Positions 23,519 to 36,546 of a DNA stretch of 64,000 bases are shown piece after piece. The position numbers and the translations under genes are program-made. This DNA is from Raffaelea ambrosiae. Its lineage: Eukaryota > Ascomycota > Sordariomycetes > Ophiostomatales > Ophiostomataceae. Numbering within the stretch: position 1 is the first letter of the stretch; each line of letters starts with the position of its first letter. The notes below the pieces were generated by a model that was given only the letters and a program-made list of their open reading frames with translations, searched no databases and had not been told where the DNA came from. The DNA lies in NCBI GenBank assembly GCA_002778195.1, contig PCDI01000012.1:715801-779800 (forward strand), read 5' to 3'.

Positions 23519-24501
23519 AGCTGCTGCTGCTGCTGCTGCAGCTCATAGCGTCGCTGGGGATGCATCGCCGCCTCCGGATCGTCGATGCCCGAGTTGCTGC
23601 GCAGTGTGAAGTTCCGCAACGGGTTAAAGACAGGCAGTTGCTCTGCGGCGGCCGCGAAGTCGTACTGGCCTTGGTAGATCGGCTGGTTGAGCATGAAGTT
23701 GGTATTGTTTCTGGTGGCGGAGAAGGCGTCCATTCCTCCTTGTCCGCCTCCTCCTCCTCCTAGTCCTAGTTCTAGTCCTTCAACACCGACAAGGTCGCTG
23801 GTGTCGGACATGGGAACGACGCCACCGATGTCCTTGGGGTCCACGTAGATCATAGTCTCGGCCGCAGCGCCTCCCGTGTAGGAGAGCGAGTGGCTCTGCT
23901 GCTGCTGCTGCTGCTGCTGGGCCGACGTCATGTTGCTGCTGCTGCTGTCCTCGTGGAACAAGGAGGACAGCGCCTCCGGGGCGTGGAAAGTAGGGGTGAT
24001 GCCCATGTCGCCCGGCGACGAGGGGTTGGTGTCATAGTACGACTGGCTCTCGCACGACGGGCTCAGAGGGTTGCTGCTGGATGCCAGGTCCTGTGTCGTG
24101 GTTGTGTAGGGCGAGCTGGCCCGTTGCTGGTACACGATGGCGGCGACCGGAAGCGAGGTCCCCGGCTGGGCGGCCTTGAGACCCGGGCTGTACGCAGGTG
24201 AGCTGGGGTAAACAGGTGTGTCGGGGGTGACGTGCTGTTGCTGTTGGCCGGCGAAGGAGGCCGAGGAGGCCGGGTTGAAGAGCGTGTTGGTCTGGGGGTC
24301 CCGCTGGATGCTCTGGTCCGTCGGTTGCGGATGCTCGTGGTATTGGTGTTGGGATGTTTGGGTTTCCATGAGCAGCTGCGTGCAAGATGAGTCCAAGGCA
24401 CGAAGATAGGGGTCAATGTGCATATTAGTCTCCGGAGAGGATGGGTAGTCGCCTTCATTGTCTGGGCAATACCCAGCCAGCTGGAAGTATGGGGAGAACA
24501 T
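21661..24501 (-). CDS. C2H2 zinc-finger transcription factor with polyglutamine tract
   Basis: Single open frame of 946 aa from the ATG at 24501 (MFSPYFQLAGYCPDNEG). An ATG 33 bases upstream is in frame, but the sequence CTATTTCAG just before 24501 looks like a leader intron acceptor. The N-terminal two thirds are Gln/Ser/Asn-rich, with about 35 consecutive Gln at 23517-23413, followed by a Thr/Ala/Lys-rich basic part. Zinc-finger elements in the last third: CSACPRTFKDQAEYVAHRKK-V-H (C-x2-C-x12-H-x4-H); a finger with FGCEHAFGARNEWKRHVLSQH; WICREPQC paired with a distant YTQHHRRLH across an Ala/Ser-rich insert; and MECPVPACAHVF with HVAKH. The C terminus has a run of His and an acidic tail. 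The pattern fits fungal-specific C2H2 regulators acting in the nucleus; targets are unknown. The gene is flanked by very long non-coding stretches on both sides. Confidence 0.87.
23413..23541 (-). repeat. CAG/CAA trinucleotide tract coding polyglutamine
   Basis: About 35 Gln codons (23517-23413), then on the N-terminal side one Leu codon, six Gln and a Leu. CAG predominates, with CAA interruptions that would reduce slippage. Confidence 0.93.
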
Positions 24502-24783
24502 GGCTGCTGAAATAGGGGAGCGTGTGAGAGACAAGAGGGAAGGGGGGGGTGTGTGAAGTCAAAGTTACAATGGAGAGAATGGCACAAATGAGCCAGTTCT
24601 TTGATTGCGCCAGAAAATCTGATGTCTGAGAAGGATCGATTGGAGATCAAAGGAAGACCCAAGAAGACCCCAAAAGAGACCCAAAAGGAGGCCGTTCAGA
24701 TGCGCGGTAGATATGTAAGTCAACGCTCCAACGCAGGATGGAGAACCGTAAGATGGAAGGAGAGCGGCGTGGGGGGGGGGGGG

Positions 24784-24898
24784 NNNNNNNNNNNNNNNNN
24801 NNNNNNNNNNNNNNNNNNNNNNNNNNNNNNNNNNNNNNNNNNNNNNNNNNNNNNNNNNNNNNNNNNNNNNNNNNNNNNNNNNNNNNNNNNNNNNNNNN
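24784..24898. other. Assembly gap (115 N) flanked by G runs
   Basis: G13 on the left and G10 on the right. The gap probably marks a poly-G region that could not be read through. Its true length is unknown. Confidence 0.98.
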
Positions 24899-27800
24899 GG
24901 GGGGGGGGTGCGAGAGCAGTGAATGGCTGTCAAATTTCCTGCCAACTAGGCTACTAGGCAGGCATTTCCCCGGGGGGGAAGGGGGGGAGGACTCTCAGAG
25001 AACAACACTACCCTAGCTGCAGGTAGAGTTTTTGGTTGGTCGGGATGGATGCCGTGTAATTCAGGGCTGACCTGATGGCGAGAGGGCGGCGCACGAGATC
25101 GGACACAGAAGGCGTCCAGTCTGACAAAAACCAAAGACGCAGACCGAGAGGCCACAGCGGTGCCCACAAAGCCGTGTGTGCGGTGCAAGACTCTCGCGCG
25201 CAGCGGGTCGAAGTAAGACTGTGGTGGAGCGAGCGAGCGTCAGAGCGATGGGACGCGCTCGAAGATGGTAAGGCAGGGCGACGTCCCCAATGTAAGGAAC
25301 AAGGAAAGGAAGGAGGCAACCAGATATAAGAAACAGGAGCTCTCCATCAATACAGTCGGAGTCGGAGGGATCAATGAAGAACAAGAAAGTTTGAAGAAGA
25401 CAAACTCATACACGACTATGGCAATGGTCTGATTTGGGGTTCGGTCGCATGCGCACGAGAAAAGAGACTAAAGAAAGAACGCATTCGTGTAAAGGGAAGA
25501 GCGATATGTCTGCTTTATCAACCCACGGGGACAGCATTGGGCGCGCGACAGCCGAAATCCCATCTAGGACTTACCGAACGTGAAGGTAATAGTTACGAGT
25601 ATGCAAGCTTCGTGTATCTGGCTGCTCGCAGTGTTGTTGCTGGGGGGTGCGGGTGTCGGGGGGTGGCCACTGGGACAGAGTGTGGCTTCGTGGACGGACT
25701 AACACGCTACAGCACGCTACTGACGCCTTGCTACAGTTGGTCCAATGACCTTTTCCGTCACAGAGCCTCAATTAATACGGGGACTGTCTGTAGAGGCATT
25801 GGCAGGAAGCTCCTTACACCAGGGGGGGGGGAGAGGATTTGGCCCGGACGAGGAGGGGGTTGATCTCAGTCCATGCATGTCAGCACAGTCGATTGCCATA
25901 ACGTGGCCTTGCAATTGGGTGATCTGCAACGGGCGCACTGCACAAGAAAGGAGAGACCGAGATTGAGTTGAATGGAACAGAAACAGAGAAGGCGGACTAA
26001 TCAAAGGCCATAGAGCGGAAGCGGTCGTGACAAAGGTCGGCCGTATGTTTTGGTGTGCGTAGTTATGTGTGGCTGTGTGTAGATGCGTGTGTTGTGTGTC
26101 GTGTTGTGCCATAGTTGTTGACGGTTTTTGCGTCGATCTTCCGCTTCTCTGGGTGTCCATCCTTGTGCAGGGCGGCTTTGGCGAGACCAACTTGGCTCGC
26201 AACACAACCTGCAGCACGCCAGACACGTTTCGAAGAGCTCGGCGCTGACTGTCCAAGAAGAGGCAATCGTCCGTCATGGCTCTCACGGCTTCTTCCAGCT
26301 CCTGCAGTGGCTCTCGGCCCCCCCCCCCCCCCAGTTAGAGCCAAACGGCCGTTTTGATTTGATCCCAAAAGAGACCTGACGAGACACCAGCGGCAGTATC
26401 GACCGCGGCAGGGGTGGGCCTGTAGGGACGGACGGCTGGCGCAACCAACGACACCCTACGGGGAGGGGGACGTTTGACGGCGGGCTTGGCCGGTCGGTCT
26501 CAGTTGTCTGGCCCCAAGTGGCCTTTTTGCTCATGCGCGCATGCCAACACCTCTCCTTGGCCGAGCAAGGCCCGCTCGGCCGCCTCGTCACGCCAACAGG
26601 TGCTTCTAGAAAAACGCCAACAAGGGCGAAAGCGAGAAGCAACAAAAAAAAAAGGAACAAAGGTCTTGCTGCAAACCGTCTCGCGAGGGGAAACGAACCA
26701 CGCACCGGCATTGTGGCTGTGGCACAGAAAAGCAACTAACCCATACGAGAGCAGTCAGTGTGTGCCAGCCGCCAATCAGGCTTTTGCTTTGCACCTACAG
26801 CCACAAATCCCCCTCGTGAGGCAGGCGGAGGCTAGGGTCCTAAAAGTTAGGCGTTTTTCCTTTTTTTTTTTTTTTTTTTCTCTCATTTGCTCAAGTCGTC
26901 CGTCTCCGCGTCTCCTCCCGTTTTTAGGCAACTGCCGCCTCCCTTTTTTTGCGGGTTTCCAGTGTAAGATCTCCCACAAATAGTAAACTAGGTAAGATGT
27001 CTAACACCTGGAGCGTGCTACTACGTAGCAGCTAACTACTGCCCATGCTGGCAGGAGCATGTAGAGCTCAACGCATGGCAGGAAAAAAAAAAGCCAAAGA
27101 AGGCAAGCTGGCGAGCTAGCTCTTTCCTTTCCAAGGCGCCAAGAGCTGCACCAGATCCTAGAAAATGTAGAGAAACAAATGCGTCTATGTAGATTTTCCA
27201 GTGGGGACGCGCATTGGCCCAAACCAAGCGGCGTTCAACAGACCGAGCGTCGGAAAGAGTGCGTGTAACAAGAAACAATGGGCATTGGGCATCGCACAAA
27301 GCAGACAGTCCCATTGGTGCAAGCCGGGCTGTTGAGAAAGAGCTCGTTCGAGTTTTGCGCTGGAAAGTGAGAGTGTCCACGCGAGCGTGTGCGCGTGTCC
27401 TCCCGATTATGACAACCTTCAGGTGCGTATGTAGCAGTGTGTGCGTGTAAGCCTTGGGGGCCGTCATTCCTACCTCAGCCGATCTTCAATGCCTGACCGA
27501 GGGTGTATGCGCAGCCCCCCTCCTCTCTTCTGCCCCCACAAGCACTTCCACCACCGTGTTCGCTACTTTGGCTACCACACTACAACTGGTCCATATCAGC
27601 CAATTCCAATGTACTTCATACCTTCATACAGTAGACACCTACTAAGTAGGGGCCAAGATAGGGCGACGGAACTGGCAAGGCTCGTGCAGGTACACCGCCA
27701 TCCATTGACATGGGTAGTCCCCTGTGACAGAGAAAGAGGGGGAAGAATAAAGCACCCAGGCCAATCGGGGTTCTCTTTTGTACCTCGTGAAAACAGCGAT

Positions 27801-30514
27801 CAAATTACCAGAAATGTGATAGCACCATGGTCAACTTATGCACAGCGACACAAAAAGATGCAGCCTACAGAGTGTCTTACACGACGAGAATTGGGCACCC
27901 AACTACATAGTACGCAACAAAGCAGGTGTCCAGAGAGATCTTTCGGGACCGACAGGGACACAGCTGGAAGGGCAGTGGACCCACTTGTGGGGCACAACAA
28001 CACTCTTAGCGTGCTCAGCTATTACATAGTTGGATATGGAAAAAATCATTGCTCGACACCAACCAATCACGCTGGGGCCCACAGCAGAGCCTCAACTTTC
28101 ATGGCCAATCATATCGTCTTTGTCGTTTTCCTCCGCAAGGTCTCTGTGCTGGCCTGGGTTTTTTTTGACTTGTTATTGTCGATCCCTCCGACCTCTCCTC
28201 TGCTCGTGCTTGGCAGTTACAAAGTACTCGTACGTGCAGTGGCAGACGCACTCCCCGTAGAATCCCACCGTGCCACTCGCCTACGACCAAAGCATCACAA
28301 AGGCTTGCCCTCTTCTGCGGCCCTCTGTCGCCCTCCTCCCCACCGTACCCGCAGTGCCTGCCTCATCCCATGATTGCTGCGCTGCGTCTCTTTTATTACG
28401 ACATACATGGCAACCACATGTTTCTTCTAGGTTCCCCTCCCCCCTCCCCTGTCGTGTCTTGTGGATTCACTTGGGCGCCCCGTGACCTTCTTACTCGGCT
28501 CCGTTGAGAAACAAGGCTTCCCATATACTGCCCCTGCCATACGAGTACTTGGCCTATGAAACTAGTGCCCTCCAAGCCGCGTGGCCTCTGATACGTGAAA
28601 ACCCGACATGCTAGAAGGCCTCTGATGCGCTGGGGTCCAATAAAGCACACTCATACGTCCTTGGCGTATTTCCATCTCCAGCCCTGCGTGCACAGAAGGG
28701 GGACAGAGGGGTCCAAAAAGTTCGCAAGATGCGTGTCAGCTACGAGAACTCCTACAGGAGGACGGTGTGAAAGGCAAGCATTTCCAAGCTCCCAAAGCAA
28801 CCCCCCCCTTTAACGATCGCACACTGACAATGCAGGCCCGGCCACCCCGGTCACAAATTATTTCAGCGTCCCTGCATTGGGTGACCGAACGACAGACAGG
28901 AACAAAGAAATGACAGAAAGCCCGACTAGGTACCAAAATAATAGGACACTCTCTTTCGGATGTAACTACCGTGCATCTTACACGGGAACACCGCACTTTG
29001 GCGCACACTCCTGCTGACATGGTCGCTAAGATGACACTCCGTCGTTGTGGCTTCAGTGTGGCCTGGCCTCGATACGCGACCTCCAATTCTCCAACATGGA
29101 AAAAGAAACGGCCTAAACCCCTGCAGAAGACAAGACTTCCCTGATTTTGAATCCTTCGCAGGGTAGCAATACCCACCCTGGTGCTATGGAACAGCGGCCA
29201 AATTTCCGCACGCATTCCTTTGCATTGTCCAAAACTGACAAACCAGTTCGCAAATCGTTTCCGCATGTTCATCCACACCCCTCCCCCCCCCTGCCTGCGG
29301 GTGCTCAGAGTTATGGTCTCTGCTTTGCTTGGCCCTCGTTTCTCTTACAAAAGTACTATGTGGTTGGTTGTCAATTCTCCTCCCTCCTCTCCTCCCCTCT
29401 CCTTCTGCCTGTTCGCGTCTCTCTTTTCTTCCATTTGAGTTATGCGCCATGCGTCATCAAGCGCCCAGATCTGCCTTCTCCCCCCCCCCTTTTTTTTTTT
29501 GTGTGTCACTACGTCATCGGCTTTCTGGGGGAGAAGGGGCAGATACAATGTCAGACCATTTATTGTTCGCGTGCCGTTCAAACCCCCTCCTTTGTTCTGC
29601 TGTCTTCTGGGAGTGGAGACCCAAGCAATGTTGCCCGCAAAGCGACCAGTGAACGGCTTTGGATAGGCCCCCTGCCTCTGAAAGGATTGCTCCTTTCTGG
29701 GGTGGCTGGGCAGATCGTGGCTGTAATACTACTACGAGTATGTACGAGTATGGCTCCCTAATAGTCTAGGCCTTATTTGAGGCCGTTTTAAGCGTCTGAT
29801 TTCGCTGACAGATTGTAACTAGTGGGCCCCTTTTAGCCTGGCTAACTTTTGGGGATTATCCCATGACAAAATTCTGGCCCTATGCTCTCTAGGGAAGCCG
29901 GCCGATAAGTTGCAAAGGTGTGAAGATTCGTAAGCGAAAAAAAAAAAAAAAGCAAGGCCCTGAGCCAAGAAAAAAGAAAATCCCGAGTTCTGATCCCGCC
30001 ATCGTATGTTACGGCGTGCTAAAGACAGTATTCAGCAACAATATGTGTTTTACAAAACCTATTCAGCTGCCTGTTTTTAGTTGGGCAGTTACGTTTGGTG
30101 CAAACCATGGTCGCCTCAATTATTCGCTGTTGCCTAATAGACAGCGGATGTGTTTCTCTTCCTTTTGGGCGCTTTTGGGGTGCCTAGCTTCTTGTCTGGC
30201 TTCGATCGCTGGCTGGGTATGAGACGGCGAGCAAAAACCGGATGACGTAGCAACCAATCAGAGCTCCTCTCGGCCCCTCATCTCCCTTACCGTGGACTGC
30301 TGCAAGCCGCATTGTACTCGTAAGATACATAGTACATACTAAGTTTCACTCAGTGATGGCATTCGCCACCCCCACACTTTCGCCCGAAAGGCACAAACAG
30401 TAAGGGCAGAAAAAAGGAGCGATCTAACGTGGAAGCTAGGATCATCTTCAGCCCGTCGCCTCCCCGTTGTCTTTTTAACGGCGCCTAACGTTCCAGACAA
30501 GAAAAACAACTCGC

Positions 30515-30600
30515 CAAAAAAGTAAAAAAAAAAAAGTAAAAAAAGTAAAAAAAAGTAAAAAAAAGTAAAAAAAAAAAAAGTCCCAAAAAGTCCAAAAAAG
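30515..30600. repeat. A-rich tandem repeat with AGT(A)7-13 units
   Basis: AGT followed by 7-13 A, about five times, then three AAAAAGTCC-like units. It lies in the desert between the two C2H2 genes. Confidence 0.85.
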
Positions 30601-33033
30601 TCGCTGCTTCTATTTTCTACCGACTGCAGCAGTTAGTGCCAGCGCGGAATGGGGGCGGGGTGAACTACGAGCGTGGTGTAAGTATCCTGTTACTATGTAT
30701 GGCATGTACTGCATCTTCAGCGTATTTCCTTTTTGCTCTACCTGTGTCTCGTTGGTGCTGCCCCAGCTGCTTCCTTGCCTCGTTTTCCGCATGCACTCCA
30801 GCCCAGCTTGGCACTGTCCTGTCATTCGCCCGTCGCCTCAGCTGTTTCCTCTTCTCTGCTTCGCCCCAGCCCTCCCAGCTCTCTTGCTGTCTCTCTTTCT
30901 CCGCGCTGCAACAACATACGAGAATTGTATTTTGGGAAAATCTCCAAATTAAGGTACGATGACCCTAGTCTGAGGCAAGAGGCGGCTCAGAAAACCATAT
31001 GTGAGCGCACGTCGTACTCGTTCATACACAAAGTAACAACACGCACACACATATACATGGTACACACACAAAAGAGCGATAATGCGACCCGAGCACCGTC
31101 AGAAACCCTTGGCCATCTCTCAAGGGGGGCTGTCCAGACCCCCTGGTCCCTGTCCTTCTTGGTCTTGGCCTGGCCAGACCGCTGGGTCTGGCCCAATTCT
31201 TCGCCTCTGGCCTTGTGCTTACACACATACACATAGTACAAAGAGAGGGCAGCGTAATGATCCACGCCTTTCCCCTTCTGATAAGAGAATAAGGAAACGG
31301 GTCGACGAAAGACGGAAAGAAAAAGAAAAAGAAAAAATACAGCGGCTACCGGGGGCTGAGGGCTCTCAAGAAGCAATTAAGCGGTAGCTAGAGAAGAAGA
31401 GGTATTAGCAGATAGTTACCCGTATTACTATGTACATTCCTGTCTTTGACCTGGATAGTCTGGGGAAACCTGTGGTTTGGCGTGTTTGCGTTTTTCCACT
31501 TGTCTCCTGCATGTCTGTTTACTTCTCTCTCACTCTCCCTCTCCCCCTCTCTCTCTCCTTCTTCTCGCTCTCCTGCCCCTCTTTATTTTCAGCCGCATTG
31601 TTACATCTTTCTGGTCTTGGCCTGTTGTAGCATTGGATACCGCATACGCCTGAAAAGCCCCCAAAACAGAAGAACCAGCCCACTGGGTTGCTGTTTTGCC
31701 ACGGGAGGGGGAGAAGGGGGGACGCTGCACACCATCCCCCCCTTCAGTCGTTTGAAATTATCTTGAGATTATTGTAAATTGATTTTGCTTCTCAGCCATT
31801 TACACCCCTAACGCGGCACGGGCTAACGCTTTCGGGTCGGTCGCTGTGCTTGTTCTCGAGTTTTCGGGTGGAGTTTCCACATTGTCTTACTCGTACAAAG
31901 CAGAAAAGAAACAAAAGAAAGCACCAGAAAGCATCAGATAATCTGATGGGGCTTCCCGCGGCCGGTTCTAGATAGGCGCTTTTTTTTCCCCCTTTCCTCC
32001 TTCATGTCTTGTTATCTCCTGTCCAAGCACTGCCACCACCAAATTGACATGTGAAAACTGACAACCATCTCGTAGACGTTCCAGGGCAGCGTCCATTCTG
32101 AAAGGAGGACCATAAGAACAAAAAAAACAACACCATCGTGCCATACTCAGCCCGAAAGACGCGCTACTCGTACACTTGTAGCAGCAGCACTTTGCTATTT
32201 GTCCGTGTCTCGGTTGCTGTTTTTTTTTTTTTTTTTTTGGCCCCCGACTGTCATTATTTATGGGACGGAATGTTATTTTCGGACATCACCATCTTCTCCT
32301 TTGGTGTTCTGACGAGAAGTTGGCTATCCCCCGCCCACCCACACCCACACACACATGCACGCACACACATGCACGCTGCACGCACACACATCCGCCCCAC
32401 TCTTATTGCCCATTTCCACGCTGTTAGACGATCTTGATCTTTTTCTGGCAACAGTGTGCCGAATCGGCCAAAAGTTCGTGAAAGTGGATTGAAAAGGCAA
32501 AGAAAAGTAAGGGAAGTGCGTCTGTCAGAAGGCATGGTAGCTATGGACAACTAAGCAAGGTCCAAAGAGAGAGTGTGTGAGTGTGAAATACGTCTAGATT
32601 TTCATTCATGCCGTTTCTTCGTTACATTCGTTCGTGAGGGTATCAGTTCTTTGTGTCCCCCCCCCCCTCCCAAGTTACCAAATACAACATGGCCGAATGA
32701 TGCCAGCGAATAAAGAAAGCCCGTCCTTCCCCTTCTCTCCCAAAAATAAAATCCCAAAAATAACCGAATGTGTACGCCTTAACTATACCCAAAGTGAACA
32801 AAGCTCACCAACCATATCATCGTCAACCCATTTACTGAACCTGTTCCGATAACCCATGTAACCAAAATTTGTCCATCCGTCTGAAAATAAGAGCCACCGC
32901 CCGAGACCGTCTGGCATATAGTATGAATAAATCAACAAAAATAGAAGAGAAAAATCGGGAGGCAGTGAGCCTCGCGGCCTAACCATGGTTCCACTATGGC
33001 CCCCAACGATATGAACAGCAAGTGGCAAATTTA

Positions 33034-36000
33034 TCATTCGGAAGCTTGCTCAATTCTTGTCGAGAGGCCATACACATCGCAGTTATCGCATCTGCGATGT
33101 TCGCACTCTATACAAAGAGAATGCAAATCAAGTCTACACGGGCCCCCAGCGCAGCCGCACTAAAAGAAGAAGAAGCAGAAGACGTTAGTGCCACAAAGCG
33201 GGCATAAAGACGCGAGTAAACAAAAAAAGAAAAAAAGCACAGCAATGGGCAGAGGTGTAAGAGCCAAAGAGGGTGACGTAAGGAGCAACCTACACATGTC
33301 CACATGTATATTCGCCCTTTGGTCCTTTTCGCAGAGGACTTGTCGTTTTCACCGTCTTGGTCGTCTTGGCCAGCATCGGCTTGACCATGGGTTGGTGAGC
33401 GCTTGTCACGCTTTCGTTTGCGAAGTGATGATGACACCGGCCGGCTGCCCACAACAACAACTTCGTCCTCTGCATCGTCTGACAGAGGTTCAGTGTCGAT
33501 AAAAGTCTTGTAGAGGTTGGGATGGCCTTCTCTGTCCCAGTGGGCTATGTCTTTGCCAGGTAGACGACCCATAAAGTGGTCATCAATGTGGTCGGAACGT
33601 TGCCTAAAGACTTCCTTGCTCGTAATGATGTCGCTGTCGTTGCTTGATGCTTGACTGTCCTTGTCGGCACAGGCACCCGTACCTTCAAGACAGCGACCGG
33701 CGACGGCGTCTTTGTGAGTCCTGGGGACAACCTGGATGTCTCGCTTGCAGAATCCGCACCAAAAGTGAGGTCTATAGCCCGTGCCAAACCTCTGCGTGGC
33801 CACAAGAGTACCCAGGACTTCCAGATCCTTCACCCCATGAGCCTTTTCGAGGTGGCTTCGGAACTCCTCGCCGGAATCAAATTTCTTGCCGCAGATAACT
33901 TGCGTGCCTCCGTCAACCGCGTTCCTCTGGCTGCAGCGCCAACTCTCGACATAAATGTGTTGGCTGTCTTCGTGTCGCTTCCAGTCGTCTTTGCTGCCGA
34001 ACCGGCCGGTACAGTCGGGAAATGTGCAAGAGTACGGCTTGGAGTGGCGCATCATGTGTTTCCTTAAAGACGATGATATTAGCAATATGTCCTCTTAGGG
34101 GTTCCCTCTGTAGGCCGTTGGATCGACGAGCCTACCTCAAACCAGACTTCGTAAGGAATCTCCTGCCGCAGGCGGTACGATGGCACACATTGTCCTGGGA
34201 CTTGACATCGTTCCTTGCCGAATTCTCCGACTGACCAGCCTCCGACGGTGCAATTTTGGGTACCAGTTCCCGAGATTCGACCTTTTGGAATCCTAGGTCC
34301 GCCATGACCGTGTCAAACCCCTCTGCCTTTCGTAGCTCTTTTATTATGTCTGCAACCTTCTCTTTTGTCAGTTTCCACCAGACGAGTTCTCTGGGTTCTG
34401 TTTCCGGCGGTACAGTCACCGGCCCCGAAACTCTCAGCGCAGTTTCCTTGTTTTTGTACCCGTTGCTGTGACTATCGGCACCTATCCCCCCTTCATCTTC
34501 ATTGCTATCACCACCTTTTTCGTCGTCGCATTCGCCGTCTTCGTCTTCGTCATCATCCTCATCAGCAGCGTTTTCTGTGGTGTCGACTACCATTTGGCTG
34601 TCATCCAGAACATTGTCGGCAACGGAGTAATTTTCGCCCGCTACAGACCTGGCATCTGACATTGCTATGTCTTGTGTCGAAGCTTGGGATACGGATGGTG
34701 TGACTGTCCTTGCAAACCCTTGCTGGGAGAGAACCCTGCCACCATCTCGTGGGAGTGGTGCTGCTAGAGATGCCAGCGAGGAAGACGTCACAGGCCCCGG
34801 GTTCGAGCTTTGACCTGATGTCTGTGTAAACCCACGAGAACTTGGGAGTGGGTTACGGCGACGGGTACTTGCTGGCGGTTCCATGGCTGTGGTTCCTCGA
34901 GTTGCCACGTCTGAAACGCCAGCCAAAGATGCCAGAATGCTAGCTGCGTGGCTACTGTCTTGGCCTAAATTCAGAAGCATCTGGCGAGGGCTATTATGCA
35001 GGGATAGAGCAGAACCTGTGATTTCCTCTGCATTGGGCGAGTCCAGAAATGCGTTGCAGGGCCCCTGGAGTGGTTGCGAGCAGGAAAACCCAGTGACATA
35101 GTTCTGGAGCTCTTCTGTGTTTCCGACTCCTCTATTTTGGAGACAAGCCATGACATTCAGATAGGTAATTTCCATTGGCCAGGTTTGAGGAAGAGGCGTC
35201 GAGAAACGAGCACCGATAGACATTGCGTCAGCTAGAGACGAAGCGGCCACGGCGGGAGCTGGCGACAAGCCAGCCAGGTCGTTGTGCTGTTGTGGTTTGT
35301 GTCTGTGAGATCTTTGTTAGCCATAATGCCCCCTTTGAAATGTCAAGGCTGAAAAAGAGAAGGCGTCCATGACACTCACATTATGCAATATCCCTGAATA
35401 TCACCTTTTGCGACTTTGTGCACGTGGCTGAGATGGTGTCGAAAGTTGTCAAGCCGATGCCATTTTTTATCCTTCTTTTTGCATTTCTCAATTGGGCAGC
35501 GATAGTAGTCTGCTTGAACCGCGACATCATCCCGGTGGACATTTCTCATGTGTCTATCGCGGTCGTTGATGGTAGCAAATCCTTTTTCCCACTTGCAATT
35601 TGCCACGGTGCATTTATACGGGCGAATATGCCGGTTCCGGTGTTTCCTATGGTGGGCATGTCAGTTACGAATGGGATTATGGGCAAGAAAGGCAGAACAG
35701 AAAAACTCACGTAAACTCTGACGCCGTCCTGGCTATATGGCCGCACTTTTCGCATATAAATTCCGCCCCATGGCCAGAGCTTCGGCTGCTCTCCGTACCC
35801 TCGGCCGTTTTTGCAGTGGTGGGCAAAGTATATGCGTTGCCACTAGCGACACTGGCTCCATATCTCATTACATCGACATCTCGCATGGCATCTCCGTCAA
35901 GTGGCATGGATACCCTTGGGAGATTTGGCCCGGTGTTTGCCTTTTGCCACTGTCCAGTAGTTTCTGGCAATTGCCCGCTGGTCTGTATGAGGCTTGACTG

Positions 36001-36546
36001 TAATGGTGGATACCCGTTGTGATTGCTTCGACTTTCGGCCGAGTCTTCGCAAACCGACGGGTTTCCCACGCTTTGCCAGGCTCCAGCGCTAAGGGTTCCA
36101 TAACCAGAATCAGGCACGGTCCCAGCATCGGATTGTACTCTTCGGTCAAACTCCACTGGTTGCCTCTTATTGTGCGTATCAAATGCAGTTGGTTTGCTGG
36201 CTGGGAAAGCCGAGGAAGCGAACATGGCATTGATCCTATCATCTTCCGAATTGAGGAAGTCATCGAGAGGGGTGTTACTGAAATCGTTCATATTTTGGAG
36301 CGCAGAATTGCTCGGCGATTCTGTCAGAAGTCGCTCGGGCAGCCCCATGTTCTGGTAATATACAATCCAGAGTTAGAAACTGTCTGTAGCCATGCCCTCG
36401 ACATTCCAGCCTGTGTTCCCTCAGACTAGGAAAGGCAAGGCAAGGCCAAAAAAAAGCGGAAAGAAAAAAGAAAACCTGGGGGTCTGCAAAGAACATACGG
36501 TAGGCAAGAAGCTGTCTGCCGTATCAGGCAATGGTGTCTGATCCAT
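33034..36546 (-). CDS. C2H2 zinc-finger transcription factor, six exons
   Basis: Exons by hand: 36546-36499, 36351-35711, 35646-35380, 35302-34136, 34062-33294, 33159-33034. They join to 1005 aa in frame. Introns are 64-147 nt. Finger elements: CEKCGHIARTASEFT plus KHRNRH across intron 2 (C-x2-C-x12-H-x3-H); CTVANCKWEKGFATINDRDRH; YYRCPIEKC with NFRHHLSHVH; CHRTACGRRFLTKSG joined to LRKHMMRH across intron 4; CTFPDCTGRFGSKDDWKRH; WRCSQ with a later CGKKFDSGEEFRSH; and FWCGFCKRDIQ. The last exon encodes a Cys-rich tail (CGCAGGPC, CIECEHRRCDNC) that follows WTC in the previous exon, as in the W-x-C-C-x-C tails I recall from other fungal C2H2 proteins. A basic RKRKRDKRSP stretch may be a nuclear signal. 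The first exon encodes only 16 residues. Predicted nuclear DNA-binding regulator; targets unknown. The weakest choices are the intron 5 donor (GTAGGT) and exon 6. Confidence 0.83.

Larger units (their letters stand above)
24502..33033. other. 8.5-kb upstream desert of the polyQ C2H2 gene
   Basis: No convincing coding frame on either strand. The first ~1.3 kb is purine-rich on + (pyrimidine-rich in the sense of the gene), typical of a fungal leader/promoter. CCAAT sequences occur near 27760, 28068 and 28102. Eight copies of TACTCGTA/TACGAGTA and six of ACATAGTA/TACTATGT lie between 25.6 and 32.2 kb. An assembly gap sits at 24784-24898. The far end holds the 3' flank of the second C2H2 gene. 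Confidence 0.5.

Noticed and set aside
22663..23763. 366-codon + strand frame with a long polyleucine run
   Set aside because: It is antisense to the polyQ C2H2 gene; the Leu run is the complement of the CAG repeat.
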